The notes beneath the pieces were generated by a model. It was not told where the DNA came from and did no database searches. It worked only from the letters and a program-made list of their open reading frames with translations. Shown here piece after piece: positions 37,177 through 48,779 of a stretch of 64,000 nucleotides of DNA. The stretch is from Sulfuritalea sp. (GTDB lineage Bacteria > Pseudomonadota > Gammaproteobacteria > Burkholderiales > Rhodocyclaceae), in assembly GCF_017302275.1 (NCBI RefSeq), contig NZ_JAFLDR010000021.1, positions 1-64,000 of the forward strand, given 5' to 3'. Made by a program: the position numbers and the translations under genes. Each line of letters starts with the position of its first letter. The stretch's first letter is position 1.

Positions 37177-38598
37177 ATGGCCGCAAAGACTTACAACGCT
37201 GGCGTCAAGGAATATCGCCAAACCTACTGGACACCGGAATACACCCCGAAGGACACCGACCTGCTGGCCTGCTTCAAGGTCACCCCGCAGCCGGGCGTGG
37301 CGCGCGAGGAAGTCGCCGCCGCCGTGGCCGCCGAGTCGTCGACCGGCACCTGGACCACGGTGTGGACCGATCTCCTGACCGACCTGGACTACTACAAGGG
37401 CCGCGCCTACAAGATCGAGGACGTGCCCGGCGACGACACCTGCTTCTACGCCTTCGTCGCCTACCCGATCGACCTGTTCGAGGAAGGTTCCATCGTCAAT
37501 GTGCTGACCTCGCTGGTCGGCAACGTGTTCGGCTTCAAGGCCCTGCGCGCCCTGCGTCTGGAAGACGTGCGTTTCCCGATCGCCTACGTCAAGACCTGCG
37601 GCGGCCCGCCCCACGGCATCCAGGTCGAGCGCGACATCATGAACAAGTATGGTCGTCCGCTGCTGGGCTGCACCATCAAGCCGAAACTGGGCCTGTCGGC
37701 CAAGAACTACGGCCGCGCCGTGTATGAGTGCCTGCGCGGCGGCCTCGACTTCACCAAGGACGACGAGAACGTCAACAGCCAGCCCTTCATGCGCTGGAAG
37801 CAGCGCTTCGATTTCGTCCAGGAAGCGACCGAGAAGGCGCAGCGCGAAACCGGCGAACGCAAGGGCCACTACCTGAACGTGACCGCGCCGACCCCGGAAG
37901 AGATGTACAAGCGCGCCGAGTACGCCAGGTCGATCGGCGCCCCGATCATCATGCACGACTACCTGACCGGCGGCTTCTGCGCCAACACCGGCCTGGCCAA
38001 CTGGTGCCGCGACAACGGCATGCTGCTGCACATCCACCGCGCCATGCACGCCGTGCTTGACCGCAACCCGCACCACGGCATCCACTTCCGCGTGCTGACC
38101 AAGTGCCTGCGCCTGTCCGGCGGCGACCACCTGCACTCGGGCACCGTCGTCGGCAAGCTGGAAGGCGATCGTGACGCGACCCTGGGCTGGATCGACCTCA
38201 TGCGCGACGACTTCATCAAGGAAGACCGCAGCCGCGGCATCATGTTCGACCAGGATTTCGGCTCCATGCCCGGCCTGCTGCCGGTCGCCTCGGGAGGCAT
38301 CCACGTCTGGCACATGCCCGCGCTGGTCACCATCTTCGGTGACGACTCGGTGCTGCAGTTCGGTGGCGGCACGCTCGGCCACCCCTGGGGCAATGCCGCC
38401 GGCGCCGCCGCCAACCGCGTCGCGCTGGAAGCCTGCGTCGAGGCACGCAACAAGGGCGTCGCCGTCGAGAAGGAAGGCAAGACCGTCCTGACCGAAGCCG
38501 CGAAGAACTCGCCCGAACTGAAGATCGCCATGGAAACCTGGAAAGAGATCAAGTTCGAGTTCGACACCGTCGACAAGCTGGACGTCGCCCACAAGTGA
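37177..38598 (+). CDS. cbbL: RuBisCO large subunit, form I (green-type, IA)
   Basis: The carboxylase of the Calvin cycle. 473 residues. Catalytic segments: [18 protein letters not shown] (Lys), [18 protein letters not shown] with the Lys that is carbamylated, HIHRAMHAV, and [12 protein letters not shown] (loop 6 Lys). The nearby cbbQ and cbbO place it in the form IAq type. ATG 37177 follows a GGAGG ribosome binding site; an in-frame TTG at 37165 would sit on that site and is rejected. Two tandem hairpins follow, before cbbS. Confidence 0.99.
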   Translation: MAAKTYNAGVKEYRQTYWTPEYTPKDTDLLACFKVTPQPGVAREEVAAAVAAESSTGTWTTVWTDLLTDLDYYKGRAYKIEDVPGDDTCFYAFVAYPIDLFEEGSIVNVLTSLVGNVFGFKALRALRLEDVRFPIAYVKTCGGPPHGIQVERDIMNKYGRPLLGCTIKPKLGLSAKNYGRAVYECLRGGLDFTKDDENVNSQPFMRWKQRFDFVQEATEKAQRETGERKGHYLNVTAPTPEEMYKRAEYARSIGAPIIMHDYLTGGFCANTGLANWCRDNGMLLHIHRAMHAVLDRNPHHGIHFRVLTKCLRLSGGDHLHSGTVVGKLEGDRDATLGWIDLMRDDFIKEDRSRGIMFDQDFGSMPGLLPVASGGIHVWHMPALVTIFGDDSVLQFGGGTLGHPWGNAAGAAANRVALEACVEARNKGVAVEKEGKTVLTEAAKNSPELKIAMETWKEIKFEFDTVDKLDVAHK

Positions 38599-38643
38599 GC
38601 TTGCGACAAGGTCGCAAGCTCATCCCGGACTGCGATCCGGGAT
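38597..38643 (+). other. two tandem hairpins between cbbL and cbbS
   Basis: Hairpin 1 is GAGCTTGCGAC (38597-38607), loop of 3, GTCGCAAGCTC; it begins inside the cbbL stop codon. Hairpin 2 is ATCCCGGA (38622-38629), loop of 6, TCCGGGAT. There is no T-run, so these are more likely mRNA-processing or stability elements than terminators. Confidence 0.8.
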
Positions 38644-38671
38644 CTAGTTAGCCAAATCGAAAGGAATTCAA

Positions 38672-39028
38672 ATGTCTGACGTAATGGATTACAACTCCCG
38701 CCTTTCCGACCCCGCCAGCCGGAAATTCGAAACCTTCTCCTACCTGCCCGCGATGGATGCGGCCAGCATCAAGAAGCAGGTCGAGTACCTGGTGAAGAAG
38801 GGCTGGAATCCGGCCATCGAGCACATCGAGCCCGAGTACCTGATGGACTCCTACTGGTACATGTGGAAGCTGCCGATGTTCGGCGAGACCGACGTGGATC
38901 GCGTGCTGGCCGAGGCCGAAGCCTGCCACAAGGCCAATCCCAACAACCACGTGAGGCTGGTCGGCTACGACAACTTCAAGCAGTCGCAAGGCGCCGCCAT
39001 GGTGGTTTATCGCGGCAAGACGGTTTAA
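38672..39028 (+). CDS. cbbS: RuBisCO small subunit
   Basis: 118 residues: [20 protein letters not shown] at the start, ending VVYRGKTV. It contains the small-subunit pattern [21 protein letters not shown] and [13 protein letters not shown]. It caps the L8 core to give the L8S8 enzyme. It is followed by a strong terminator-like hairpin. Confidence 0.99.
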   Translation: MSDVMDYNSRLSDPASRKFETFSYLPAMDAASIKKQVEYLVKKGWNPAIEHIEPEYLMDSYWYMWKLPMFGETDVDRVLAEAEACHKANPNNHVRLVGYDNFKQSQGAAMVVYRGKTV

Positions 39029-39052
39029 GTCGCACGGCGGTTGGCAGTATCC

Positions 39053-39096
39053 GGCCCCCCGCTGCGCGGCAAGCGCAGTAGGGGGCCTTTTGTTTT
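39053..39096 (+). terminator. rho-independent terminator after cbbS
   Basis: GGCCCCCCGCTGCGC, loop GGCAA, GCGCAGTAGGGGGCC, then TTTTGTTTT. It probably separates high-level cbbLS transcript from lower-level cbbQO read-through. Confidence 0.85.
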
Positions 39097-39178
39097 CCGG
39101 GAATTCGCCGATGCACGGTACGCCAGGTTTCAGCGTGCCGTCAGCGGTCCGGCCGAGTACTTGTCAAGGAGCACCGAG

Positions 39179-39982
39179 ATGAGCAAGATCATCGAGCAGT
39201 ACCGCATCACCCAGCAGCCTTACTATCGCGCCGTCGCCGACGAGGTGGAATTGTTCGAGGCCGCCTACTCCGTGCGCATGCCGATGATGCTCAAGGGCCC
39301 GACCGGCTGCGGCAAGACGCGCTTCGTCGAATACATGGCGCACAAACTGAACAAGCCGCTGATCACCGTGGCCTGCAACGAGGACATGACCGCCTCCGAC
39401 CTGGTCGGCCGCTTCCTGCTTTCCGCCTCAGGTACCGAGTGGCAGGATGGCCCGCTGGCCATCGCCGCAAGGCATGGCGCGATCTGCTATCTCGACGAAG
39501 TGGTCGAGGCGCGACAGGACACCACCGTGGTGATCCATCCGCTGACCGACAACCGTCGCGTTCTGCCGCTTGAAAAGAAGGGCGAACTGGTCAAGGCCCA
39601 TCCCGATTTCCAGATCGTGATTTCCTACAACCCGGGCTACCAGTCGCTGATGAAGGACCTCAAGCAGTCGACCAAGCAGCGTTTCGGCGGCCTCGACTTC
39701 ACCCATCCCGAACACGCCATCGAAGCCGAGATCGTCGCGCACGAATCCGGGGCCAGCCCGGAAATGGCCGACAAGCTGGTGTCGATCGCCGAGCGCTCGC
39801 GCAACCTCAAGGGCCACGGCCTCGACGAAGGCTTGTCCACCCGCATGCTGATCTACGCCGGTTCGCTGATCGCCAAGGGCGTGAATCCGCAGGCGGCCTG
39901 CCGGGTGGCGCTGGTGCGCCCGATTACCGATGATCCTGACATGCGCGACGCGCTGGATGCCGCAGTAACCACCTTTTTCTGA
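39179..39982 (+). CDS. cbbQ: RuBisCO activase ATPase CbbQ (MoxR AAA+)
   Basis: 267 residues. An AAA+ MoxR-type ATPase with Walker [11 protein letters not shown] (about 40-49), Walker B AICYLDEV and sensor region. With CbbO it remodels inhibited RuBisCO. Start [16 protein letters not shown] follows AAGGAG (39166-39171); the longer frame upstream is ignored. Confidence 0.97.
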   Translation: MSKIIEQYRITQQPYYRAVADEVELFEAAYSVRMPMMLKGPTGCGKTRFVEYMAHKLNKPLITVACNEDMTASDLVGRFLLSASGTEWQDGPLAIAARHGAICYLDEVVEARQDTTVVIHPLTDNRRVLPLEKKGELVKAHPDFQIVISYNPGYQSLMKDLKQSTKQRFGGLDFTHPEHAIEAEIVAHESGASPEMADKLVSIAERSRNLKGHGLDEGLSTRMLIYAGSLIAKGVNPQAACRVALVRPITDDPDMRDALDAAVTTFF

Positions 39983-40003
39983 TCCCGCCGGAAGCCGTCT
40001 GCC

Positions 40004-42373
40004 ATGTCCTTCAACCTCGCCGACTACGCCGAGCTTCTGGAAGACCTGTCGCCGCACAGCCAGGAGGCGTTGCGCGCCAACTGGCACGAAGCGACCAAGG
40101 TGTTCTCGCCGCGCGGCCTGGACAACTACCTGAAGGGTGCGGCCGCCATTCGCGGACTCGGCAAGGGCGATTCGCTGGTGGAAACCTGGATCGAGGAGGC
40201 GCCGATGGTCGCCAAGGAGGTCGGTGAGGATGTCGTCGGCGACCTGGCCACCGCTTCCCTCGAACTGGCCTCGCGTACCTCGGGAACGGTGATCGAGCTG
40301 CTGCTAGCCACCTCGGCCACGGCCGCCAACCGGCTGGGCGATGCCGAACTTTTCGTCAAGTACCTGCGCTTCATCAACACCCTGATCGCGCAGGCGCCGC
40401 GCGGCGTGCGGCCGATGCTGGACAAGATTGAAGTGCTGTTCCAGCACCTCACCCTCGGCGGCCTGCGCCGCTGGGCGCTGTGGGGCGCCCATGCCCACCG
40501 CACCAACTACGAGGAGCAGATCAGGTATTTCAGCCTAGATTCCAAAGAGTCGCTGGCGATGCTGCAGAAGGAACGCAAGGGCACCTTGCTGGTCGACGTG
40601 CAGCGCCGCATCAACATGTACCTGCGCGCCTTGTGGGCTCGCGACTTCTTCATGCGCCCCACGTCGGGCGACTTCGAAAGTCGCGAAGGCTACCGCCCTT
40701 ACATCGAGGACTACCTGCTGCACGTGCCGGATGCCTTCGACGATTTCACGCCGGAAGGCCGCGAGCCGGTATCCGGCCTCGAGCTGTATCGCGCCACGGC
40801 CGCGCATTGCGCCGCGCACGTGGTCGAAACGAAGCTGCCGATTTCCGCCGAGGCACTGAATCCCATGCAGATGGCGGTGATCAGCGTGATCGAGGATGCG
40901 CGGGTGGAAACCCTGTCCATCCGGCGCTTTCCCGGCCTCAAGCAACTCTGGAGCAAGCTGCACACGGCCACGCCCGGGATGAAGGACAGCATGGGCGATT
41001 ATTTGAATCGTCTGGCCCGCGCCCTGCTCGACGACGGTTATCAGGACGACGATCAGTGGATCGCCGAGGCCCGTGCGCTGTTCGCGCTGGCGCAGACGCA
41101 GGATAGGCTCGACAGCAACCAGACCTCCTGGGAAATCGGCGTCCAGCTCGCCCACAGCTTCGGCCAGAAACGGATTCCGTTCAATCCGCGTACCGATCTG
41201 CTCACCGCCCCCTATCGCGACGACAACCGCTACTTCTGGGAGTTCGAGGAATTCGACTTCGACAAGGCCGCCGGCGCCGGCTACGAGACCGTCAAGCAGG
41301 TGCGCAAGTACGTCAACGTGATGGAGATGGCCAACGAGATCGACGTCGAGACGGCCGGCGACGATGCCGAGGAAATCTGGGTGCTCGGCACCGAGCTCTT
41401 CCCCTATGAAAACATCGGTGACCAATACCCCGGTGGCGGCAAGAGCTTCAACGAGCTGGAAGGCAAGGAACCGGTCTCCGACCCCTTCCATTATTCGGAA
41501 TGGGACTACCAGATCCAGCTCGAACGTCCGGCCTGGGCCACCGTGCTGGAAAAGCGTGCCAAGTCGGGCGACCTGCAGATCATCGAGGCCATCACCGCGC
41601 AGTACAAGCGCGAGATCCATCGCATGAAGTTCCTGCTCGACGCCATGCAGCCGCAGGGCGTGCAGCGCATCCGCCGGCTCGAGGACGGCGACGAGATCGA
41701 CATCAATGCGGCGATTGCCAGCCTCACCGACATCCGGCTCGGCAACCAGCCCAACCCGCGCATCATGATGCGCAGCGTGCGCAAGACGCGCGACTTCTCG
41801 ATCCTGGTGCTGCTCGACCTGTCGGAATCGACCAATGAAAAAGTGCAGGACCAGGAATACTCGGTGCGCGAACTCACCCAGCAGGCCTGCGTGCTGCTGG
41901 CCGACGCGATCAACAAGGTCGGCGACCCGTTCGCCATCCATGGCTTCTGCTCGGACGGCCGCCACGATGTCGAGTACTACCGCTTCAAGGACTTCGACCA
42001 GCACTGGGATGAAGTACCCAAGGCCAAACTCGCCGGCATGACGGGACAGTTGTCCACCCGGATGGGCGCGGCGATCCGGCATGCCGGCCACCACCTGCAC
42101 CTGCAGCGCTCTGCCAAGAAGTTGCTGATCGTTATCACCGATGGCGAGCCGGCCGACGTGGATGTGCGCGATCCGCAATACCTGCGTTACGACACCAAGA
42201 AGGCGGTGGAAGAAGTGGCGAAGTTCGGCGTCACCACTTACTGCATGAGCCTGGACCCGCGCGCGGACAACTACGTCTCGCGGATTTTCGGCCAGAAGAA
42301 TTACATGGTGGTGGATCATGTGCAGCGCCTGCCGGAGAAGCTGCCTCTCCTATATGCTGGTCTGACGCGATAG
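40004..42373 (+). CDS. cbbO: RuBisCO activation protein CbbO (von Willebrand factor A domain)
   Basis: 789 residues with the C-terminal vWA domain and an intact MIDAS motif DLSES (Asp605) plus downstream TDGEP. The vWA domain contacts RuBisCO, while the CbbQ hexamer supplies ATP hydrolysis. The N-terminal two-thirds are helical and specific to CbbO. It follows cbbQ by 21 bp. Confidence 0.97.
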   Translation: MSFNLADYAELLEDLSPHSQEALRANWHEATKVFSPRGLDNYLKGAAAIRGLGKGDSLVETWIEEAPMVAKEVGEDVVGDLATASLELASRTSGTVIELLLATSATAANRLGDAELFVKYLRFINTLIAQAPRGVRPMLDKIEVLFQHLTLGGLRRWALWGAHAHRTNYEEQIRYFSLDSKESLAMLQKERKGTLLVDVQRRINMYLRALWARDFFMRPTSGDFESREGYRPYIEDYLLHVPDAFDDFTPEGREPVSGLELYRATAAHCAAHVVETKLPISAEALNPMQMAVISVIEDARVETLSIRRFPGLKQLWSKLHTATPGMKDSMGDYLNRLARALLDDGYQDDDQWIAEARALFALAQTQDRLDSNQTSWEIGVQLAHSFGQKRIPFNPRTDLLTAPYRDDNRYFWEFEEFDFDKAAGAGYETVKQVRKYVNVMEMANEIDVETAGDDAEEIWVLGTELFPYENIGDQYPGGGKSFNELEGKEPVSDPFHYSEWDYQIQLERPAWATVLEKRAKSGDLQIIEAITAQYKREIHRMKFLLDAMQPQGVQRIRRLEDGDEIDINAAIASLTDIRLGNQPNPRIMMRSVRKTRDFSILVLLDLSESTNEKVQDQEYSVRELTQQACVLLADAINKVGDPFAIHGFCSDGRHDVEYYRFKDFDQHWDEVPKAKLAGMTGQLSTRMGAAIRHAGHHLHLQRSAKKLLIVITDGEPADVDVRDPQYLRYDTKKAVEEVAKFGVTTYCMSLDPRADNYVSRIFGQKNYMVVDHVQRLPEKLPLLYAGLTR

Positions 42374-42383
42374 GAGAGACGCC

Positions 42384-42680
42384 ATGAATGATGCTTACCC
42401 CGGCCTCAACAATGACAAGCACGGACTCACACAACTGGGCCGCATCGTGCTCGACGGCTGGCTGTTTCGCCTGATCCCCGAAACCGAGGACTGCACGGGC
42501 TGGAGCGGTGGCCGTATGCAGGCCCTGATGGAACAGGTACAGACCGAATGGGACAAGTACGCCAACCTGCCCAGCCGCCTGCCGCCGGATCTGCTCAAGC
42601 GCCACGGCGAACTCTACGATCAGGCGATCCGGACGGCACGCGCCAAGGGCTGGGACCCGGAACTCGGCGAAGACGAGTGA
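42384..42680 (+). CDS. hypothetical protein downstream of cbbO, 98 aa
   Basis: 98 residues, soluble, mildly acidic, helical (GRMQALMEQVQTEWDKYANL). It begins 10 bp after cbbO and is clearly in the same operon. I do not recognise the family. A role in RuBisCO assembly or activation is suggested only by position. Confidence 0.75.
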   Translation: MNDAYPGLNNDKHGLTQLGRIVLDGWLFRLIPETEDCTGWSGGRMQALMEQVQTEWDKYANLPSRLPPDLLKRHGELYDQAIRTARAKGWDPELGEDE

Positions 42681-42722
42681 TCGCCTTGCGGCCGGCACCC
42701 GAATGAGAATCTGCACCGGGGT

Positions 42723-43136
42723 CTAGCCGGTCCTTTCCTTGCGTTCGAAGAACAGCACCCGCGCCGGGCCGGCGACGCGGTCCCTGGCCGCCAGTCCCTG
42801 CATGGCCTTGAACAGTTCCGGTTGCAGCCTCGCCATGAGTTCGCGCGCGTCCTCCCGGTAGTACAAGGCTTCGTAGGCGACGGGCTGGTCGAGCCCTGTC
42901 CGTTGCTGCGGCCGGAAGCCGCGCCAGGCGAGTACCGCCAGCTGCTTCTCATGGGCATCGAGGAAGACGAACTCCTCGGCGTCGAGGATCCCCAGCATCT
43001 GCATGCTGCGTATGGGGACGAAGGCGACGCCGCGCGGGCTGCGCGCCTGCAAGCCGCGCGCGAGGTTGTAGTGTTCCGCGGGCAGGGCGCGCTGCTCGCT
43101 GGCGAGCGGCGGGTTGCGATAGACGATGATCTCCAT
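42723..43136 (-). CDS. hypothetical protein between cbbO-linked gene and fbp, 137 aa
   Basis: 137 residues from ATG 43136, starting MEIIVYRNPPLASEQRALPA; a longer frame from 43211 adds 25 implausible residues. Soluble, no known motif. It is on the opposite strand to the Calvin genes, with 215 bp before fbp that hold a CbbR-type operator and a dispersed-word copy. Function unknown. Confidence 0.65.
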   Translation of the reverse strand: MEIIVYRNPPLASEQRALPAEHYNLARGLQARSPRGVAFVPIRSMQMLGILDAEEFVFLDAHEKQLAVLAWRGFRPQQRTGLDQPVAYEALYYREDARELMARLQPELFKAMQGLAARDRVAGPARVLFFERKERTG

Positions 43137-43186
43137 GGTGTTCCTGAAACAATATATTGCCACCATACGCAACCGCCGATACTGCA

Positions 43187-43209
43187 AGAGTCGGCGCTGG
43201 CGGGACGGC
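43187..43209 (+). repeat. dispersed 23-bp word, intergenic copy upstream of fbp
   Basis: Reads AGAGTCGGCGCTGGC, then GGG, then ACGGC, preceded by CTGCA as in bioC. It lies 10 bp before the CbbR operator of fbp. Confidence 0.85.
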
Positions 43210-43219
43210 AAAGAGCCAC

Positions 43220-43256
43220 CTTATCGATGAAATAAGAAAAAGTGAATGGTACTTAT
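43220..43256 (+). promoter_or_regulatory. CbbR-type operator upstream of fbp
   Basis: CTTAT, 7 bp, ATAAG (43220-43236) is a perfect inverted repeat, with CTTAT at 43252-43256. The 32-bp spacing is the same as at cbbY and cbbL. Between the arms AGTGAAT is shared with the cbbL site. Confidence 0.8.
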
Positions 43257-43351
43257 AGGTTGATCCGATTACATTGTCCGTCAGGCCAACGGGGTCATCC
43301 GGGCGGACTATTCGCGGCGGATGATCCGGCATAAATCAGGGAGCAGGATCC

Positions 43352-44443
43352 ATGCACTTCGGACGCAAGACGCTGACGCGTTACACCATCGAGCAGGAAC
43401 ACCGGCACCCTGGCGTTTCGGGCGAGTTTTCCAGCCTGCTCAACTCGCTGGCGACGGCGATCAAGATCATCTCCAACCAGGTGAACAAGGGTGCGCTGAT
43501 CGGTGCGTTGGGCAATGCCGGCACCGATTCGGCGTCGGTCAATGTTCAGGGCGAGGTCCAGAAGAAGCTTGACGTCATGAGCAACGACGTCATGCTCCAG
43601 GAAAACGAGTGGTCCGGCAACCTTTCCGGCATGGCCTCGGAGGAAATGGAAGACGTGTATGTGCTTCCCACCCATTGCCGGCGCGGCAAGTACCTGCTGG
43701 TCTTCGATCCGCTGGACGGCAGTTCCAACATCGACGTCAACCTGACGGTGGGAACCATCTTCTCGATCCTGCGCGCGCCGAACCCAGGCAAGGACGCCAC
43801 GCTCGAGGACTTCCTGCAGCCCGGCACGCAGCAGGTCTGCGCGGGCCTTGCGCTCTACGGGCCGTCGACCATGCTGGTGCTGACCACCGGCGACGGCGTC
43901 GACGGCTTTACCCTGGATCGCGACATCGGTGCCTTCATCCTGACGCATCCGCAGATGAGGATTCCCGACGATACCCACGAGTTCGCCATCAATTCCTCCA
44001 ACTCGCGCTTCTGGGAGCCGCCGGTGCAGCGCTATGTCACCGAGTGCCTGGCCGGCCAGACGGGTCCGCGCGGCAGGGATTTCAACATGCGCTGGGTTGC
44101 CTCGCTGGTCGCCGAAGCCTTCCGCATCCTGACCCGCGGCGGCATCTTCATGTACCCGAAGGACAGCAAGGACGCCACCAAGCCGGGCCGCTTGCGGCTG
44201 CTCTACGAGGCCAATCCGATCTCCTTCATCATCGAGCAGGCGGGCGGCAAATCGACCACCGGACGTGAGCGCGTGATGGAGATGTCGCCGACGGAGCTTC
44301 ACCAGCGGGTGCCGCTGATCTTCGGTTCGAAGAACGAAGTGGAGCGCGTCGCCGGCTACCATGCCGAGTATGCCAGCGGCAAGGAACCGGATACGTTCAA
44401 TTCGCCCTTGTTTTCTACCCGTTCGCTGTTCCGGACCCAATAA
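43352..44443 (+). CDS. fbp: fructose-1,6-bisphosphatase class 1
   Basis: 363 residues. Metal/substrate motif [13 protein letters not shown]; substrate segment near [20 protein letters not shown]. It hydrolyses fructose-1,6-bisphosphate in the regenerative part of the Calvin cycle and in gluconeogenesis. First gene of the second cbb transcription unit, downstream of a CbbR operator. Confidence 0.98.
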   Translation: MHFGRKTLTRYTIEQEHRHPGVSGEFSSLLNSLATAIKIISNQVNKGALIGALGNAGTDSASVNVQGEVQKKLDVMSNDVMLQENEWSGNLSGMASEEMEDVYVLPTHCRRGKYLLVFDPLDGSSNIDVNLTVGTIFSILRAPNPGKDATLEDFLQPGTQQVCAGLALYGPSTMLVLTTGDGVDGFTLDRDIGAFILTHPQMRIPDDTHEFAINSSNSRFWEPPVQRYVTECLAGQTGPRGRDFNMRWVASLVAEAFRILTRGGIFMYPKDSKDATKPGRLRLLYEANPISFIIEQAGGKSTTGRERVMEMSPTELHQRVPLIFGSKNEVERVAGYHAEYASGKEPDTFNSPLFSTRSLFRTQ

Positions 44444-44510
44444 ACGCTAACTTTCATGACAGTGATTTCACCCGCCGATGATGAAACACGTTAAAGGCGA
44501 ATTGAAGGCC

Positions 44511-44580
44511 CGCCCCCCCATCCCCCCTCACGGGGGGCTACTGATCAGCTCGCTTCGCTCGACTGTCATCAGTCGCTTCG
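44511..44580 (+). repeat. C-rich/G-rich intergenic element before prk
   Basis: CCCCCC, TCAC, GGGGGG (44522-44537) hairpin, followed by CTCGCTTCGCTCG. The second part is shared with the gap-pgk intergenic (48721-48736). No T-run. Confidence 0.6.
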
Positions 44581-44614
44581 AACGAGTTATTTCACGTTAA
44601 GCCAGGAGACCACC

Positions 44615-45487
44615 ATGTCGGTCAAGCATCCCGTCGTCGCCATCACCGGATCTTCCGGTGCCGGCACATCCACGGTCACCAAGTCCTTCGACCTGGTTTT
44701 CCGCCGCGAAAAGCTGAAGGCGGCCATCGTCGAAGGCGATTCCTTCCACCGCTACGACCGCAAGGCGATGAAAGCCGCGGCGGAAGAGGCGCGGCTCGCG
44801 GGCAACAACCACTTCAGCCACTTCGGTCCCGAAGCCAACCTGCTCGAGGAACTGTCCGACCTGTTCAAGACCTACGGCGAGACCGGCAAGGGCAAGCTCA
44901 GGAAGTATCTGCACAATGCCGACGAGGCGGCGCCCTACGGCCAGCAGTCGGGCGAGTTCACGCCCTGGGAAGACATCCCGGCCGGAACCGATCTGATGTT
45001 CTACGAAGGCCTGCACGGCGCGGTCGTCACCGACAAGGTGAATGTCGCGCAGCACGCCGACCTGCTGGTCGGCGTGGTGCCGACCGTCAACCTGGAATGG
45101 ATCCAGAAGCTGATCCGCGACAAGTCGGCGCGCGGCTATTCGACCGAAGCGGTGGTGGATACCATCCTGCGCCGCATGCCGGACTACATCAACTACATCA
45201 CGCCGCAGTTCTCGCGCACCCACATCAATTTCCAGCGCGTGCCGACGGTCGATACCTCGAACCCGTTCATCGCCCGCGACATCCCGACGGCGGACGAGAG
45301 TTTCGTCGTGATCCGCTTCGCCAATCCCAAGGGCATCGACTTTCCCTATCTGCTGTCGATGATCCACGATTCCTTCATGTCGCGGCCGAACGTCATCGTG
45401 GTGCCGGGCGGGAAGATGGAGCTGGCCATGCAGTTGATCTTCACGCCGCTGATCCTGCGCATGATGGAAAACCGCAAACGGGCCTGA
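44615..45487 (+). CDS. prk: phosphoribulokinase
   Basis: 290 residues. P-loop ITGSSGAGTSTV (about 10-21). Proteobacterial class I type, with FYEGLHGAVV and the C-terminal PGGKMELAMQLIFTPL. It makes ribulose 1,5-bisphosphate, the RuBisCO substrate. Ribosome binding site CAGGAG precedes the start. Confidence 0.98.
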   Translation: MSVKHPVVAITGSSGAGTSTVTKSFDLVFRREKLKAAIVEGDSFHRYDRKAMKAAAEEARLAGNNHFSHFGPEANLLEELSDLFKTYGETGKGKLRKYLHNADEAAPYGQQSGEFTPWEDIPAGTDLMFYEGLHGAVVTDKVNVAQHADLLVGVVPTVNLEWIQKLIRDKSARGYSTEAVVDTILRRMPDYINYITPQFSRTHINFQRVPTVDTSNPFIARDIPTADESFVVIRFANPKGIDFPYLLSMIHDSFMSRPNVIVVPGGKMELAMQLIFTPLILRMMENRKRA

Positions 45488-45599
45488 CCCCAAGCGAATC
45501 AAGTACCTGGCTAGCCTGCTAGCGCGATTCGCCCGGTTTCGCCGATAATACCGGGCTACCCGGACGGAACCCGTTCCGTCCCTTCAAATCAGAGCCGCC

Positions 45600-47624
45600 A
45601 TGACCAATCTGTCCTCCGTTGCACCCGCCTCCGTGGGCTCCAATCTTTCCAACGCCATTCGTGCCCTTGCCATGGACGGGGTGCAAAAGGCCAATTCCGG
45701 CCATCCGGGCGCGCCGATGGGCATGGCCGAAATCGCCGAGGTACTGTGGAACCGCCACCTGCGCCACAATCCGGCCAATCCCAAGTGGGCCGACCGCGAC
45801 CGCTTCGTGCTGTCCAACGGCCACGGCTCGATGCTGATCTATGCCCTGTTGCACCTCACGGGTTACGATCTTTCGATCGACGACCTGAAGAACTTCCGCC
45901 AGTTGCACAGCAAGACGCCGGGCCACCCGGAGTACGGCTACACCGCCGGCGTCGAGACCACTACCGGTCCGCTCGGCCAGGGCATCACCAACGCCGTCGG
46001 CATGGCCATGGCCGAAAAGCTGCTCGCCGCGGAATTCAACCGTCCCGGCCACGAGATCGTCGATCACCGTACCTATGTCTTCCTCGGCGATGGCTGCCTG
46101 ATGGAAGGCATCTCGCACGAAGCCTGTTCGCTGGCCGGCACCTGGGGCCTGGGCAAGCTGACCGCCTTCTGGGACGACAACGGGATCTCCATCGACGGCC
46201 ACGTCGAAGGCTGGTTCACCGACAATACCCCGGAGCGCTTCCACGCCTATGGCTGGCAGGTGATCCGCAACGTCGATGGGCACAACCCGGCCGCCGTCGA
46301 TGCCGCGATTCGCGAAGCCAAGGGCGATCCGCGGCCGACGCTGATCTGCTGCAAGACGGTGATCGGCATGGGCGCGCCGAACAAGCAGGGCACCCATGAC
46401 GTGCATGGAGCGCCGCTGGGCGACGCCGAAATCGCCGCCGCGCGCGCGCATATCGGCTGGTCGCACGGCCCCTTCGAGATTCCGCAAGAGGTGTATGCCG
46501 GCTGGGATGCAAAAAAGAAGGGCGCGGAACTCGAGTCCGGTTGGCAGCGGAAGTTCGCCGCCTATGCCCAGGCCTTCCCGGCAGAGGGTGCCGAGTTCAA
46601 GCGTCGCATGGCCAACGAACTGCCGGCCAACTGGGCCGAGCACGCAAGGAAGGCCGTCGAGGCAGTCAACGCCAAGGCCGAGACCGTCGCCACGCGCAAG
46701 GCTTCGCAGATCGCCATCAACGCCCTCGCGCCGGCCCTGCCCGAGTTCCTCGGCGGTTCTGCCGACCTGACCGGCTCCAACCTGACCAACTGGTCGGGTT
46801 GCAAGCACGTTTCAGGCAAGAGCACGGGCAACTACATTTCCTACGGCGTGCGCGAGTTCGGCATGGCGGCGATCATGAACGGCATGGCGCTTCATGGCGG
46901 CGTCCTGCCCTTCGGCGGCACTTTCCTGATGTTCTCCGAATACGCCCGCAACGCCCTGCGCATGGCCGCACTGATGAAGCAGCGCGTGATATTCGTGTTC
47001 ACCCATGATTCGATCGGCCTCGGCGAAGACGGACCGACCCACCAGCCGGTCGAGCAGACCGCCACACTGCGCATGATTCCGAACATGGACGTATGGCGTC
47101 CCTGTGACACGGTGGAAACCATGGTGGCGTGGACCTCGGCCGTGGAGAAGTTCACCGGCCCGACCTCGCTGTGCCTGTCGCGGCAGAACCTGCCCTTCGT
47201 GCCGCGCGACGCGGCGGCGCTTGCCAATATTGCGAAGGGCGGCTACGTCATTTCCGAGGCGAAGAACGGCAAGCCCAAGGCGGTCATCATCGCCACCGGA
47301 TCCGAGGTCGATCTTGCCCTCAAGGCGCAGGCGGCGATGGAAGCCGAGATTCCGGTGCGCGTGGTGTCGATGCCCTGCACCAACGCTTTCGATCGCCAGG
47401 ACGCCGCTTACCGCGAGTCCGTGCTGCCCAAAGGCGTGCCGCGCGTCGCCATCGAAGCCGGCGTCAGCGACGGCTGGCACAAGTATGTCGGCGCAGCGGA
47501 TGGCGGCCAGGGTGCGGTCATTGGTCTGAACCGTTATGGCGAGTCGGCTCCGGCCGGGGCCTTGTTCAAGGAATTCGGCTTCACCGTGGCGAACCTCGTG
47601 AAGACCGTCGAGCAATTCATTTAA
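45600..47624 (+). CDS. tkt: transketolase
   Basis: 674 residues. N-terminal [11 protein letters not shown] with a catalytic His, ThDP motif [14 protein letters not shown], pyrimidine domain [19 protein letters not shown]. It transfers two-carbon units in the Calvin and pentose phosphate cycles. A GATAAT -10-like element within an inverted repeat (GCCCGGT ... ACCGGGC, 45531-45557) lies upstream, so it may have its own promoter. Confidence 0.98.
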   Translation: MTNLSSVAPASVGSNLSNAIRALAMDGVQKANSGHPGAPMGMAEIAEVLWNRHLRHNPANPKWADRDRFVLSNGHGSMLIYALLHLTGYDLSIDDLKNFRQLHSKTPGHPEYGYTAGVETTTGPLGQGITNAVGMAMAEKLLAAEFNRPGHEIVDHRTYVFLGDGCLMEGISHEACSLAGTWGLGKLTAFWDDNGISIDGHVEGWFTDNTPERFHAYGWQVIRNVDGHNPAAVDAAIREAKGDPRPTLICCKTVIGMGAPNKQGTHDVHGAPLGDAEIAAARAHIGWSHGPFEIPQEVYAGWDAKKKGAELESGWQRKFAAYAQAFPAEGAEFKRRMANELPANWAEHARKAVEAVNAKAETVATRKASQIAINALAPALPEFLGGSADLTGSNLTNWSGCKHVSGKSTGNYISYGVREFGMAAIMNGMALHGGVLPFGGTFLMFSEYARNALRMAALMKQRVIFVFTHDSIGLGEDGPTHQPVEQTATLRMIPNMDVWRPCDTVETMVAWTSAVEKFTGPTSLCLSRQNLPFVPRDAAALANIAKGGYVISEAKNGKPKAVIIATGSEVDLALKAQAAMEAEIPVRVVSMPCTNAFDRQDAAYRESVLPKGVPRVAIEAGVSDGWHKYVGAADGGQGAVIGLNRYGESAPAGALFKEFGFTVANLVKTVEQFI

Positions 47625-48661
<1,037 letters not shown>

Positions 48662-48685
48662 GGCGCCCACACTTTTTTGCCCCCC

Positions 48686-48740
48686 ACCCCCAACCCCCGC
48701 CCCGGGGCGGGGGCCTGTGGTCGCTCGCTTCGCTCGAAAT
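48686..48740 (+). repeat. GC-rich palindrome and CTCGCTTCGCTCG element before pgk
   Basis: CCCCCGCCCC followed directly by GGGGCGGGGG (48694-48713), a perfect 20-bp palindrome. Then CGCTCGCTTCGCTCG at about 48722-48736, shared with the element before prk. Confidence 0.65.
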
Positions 48741-48779
48741 GGTAGGGGGTCCATTGTCACTGCTTCCAAGGATCATGTC

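Noticed and set aside
44522-44537. C-run/G-run hairpin as a terminator after fbp
   Set aside because: No T-run follows, and prk is expected to be transcribed from the fbp promoter.
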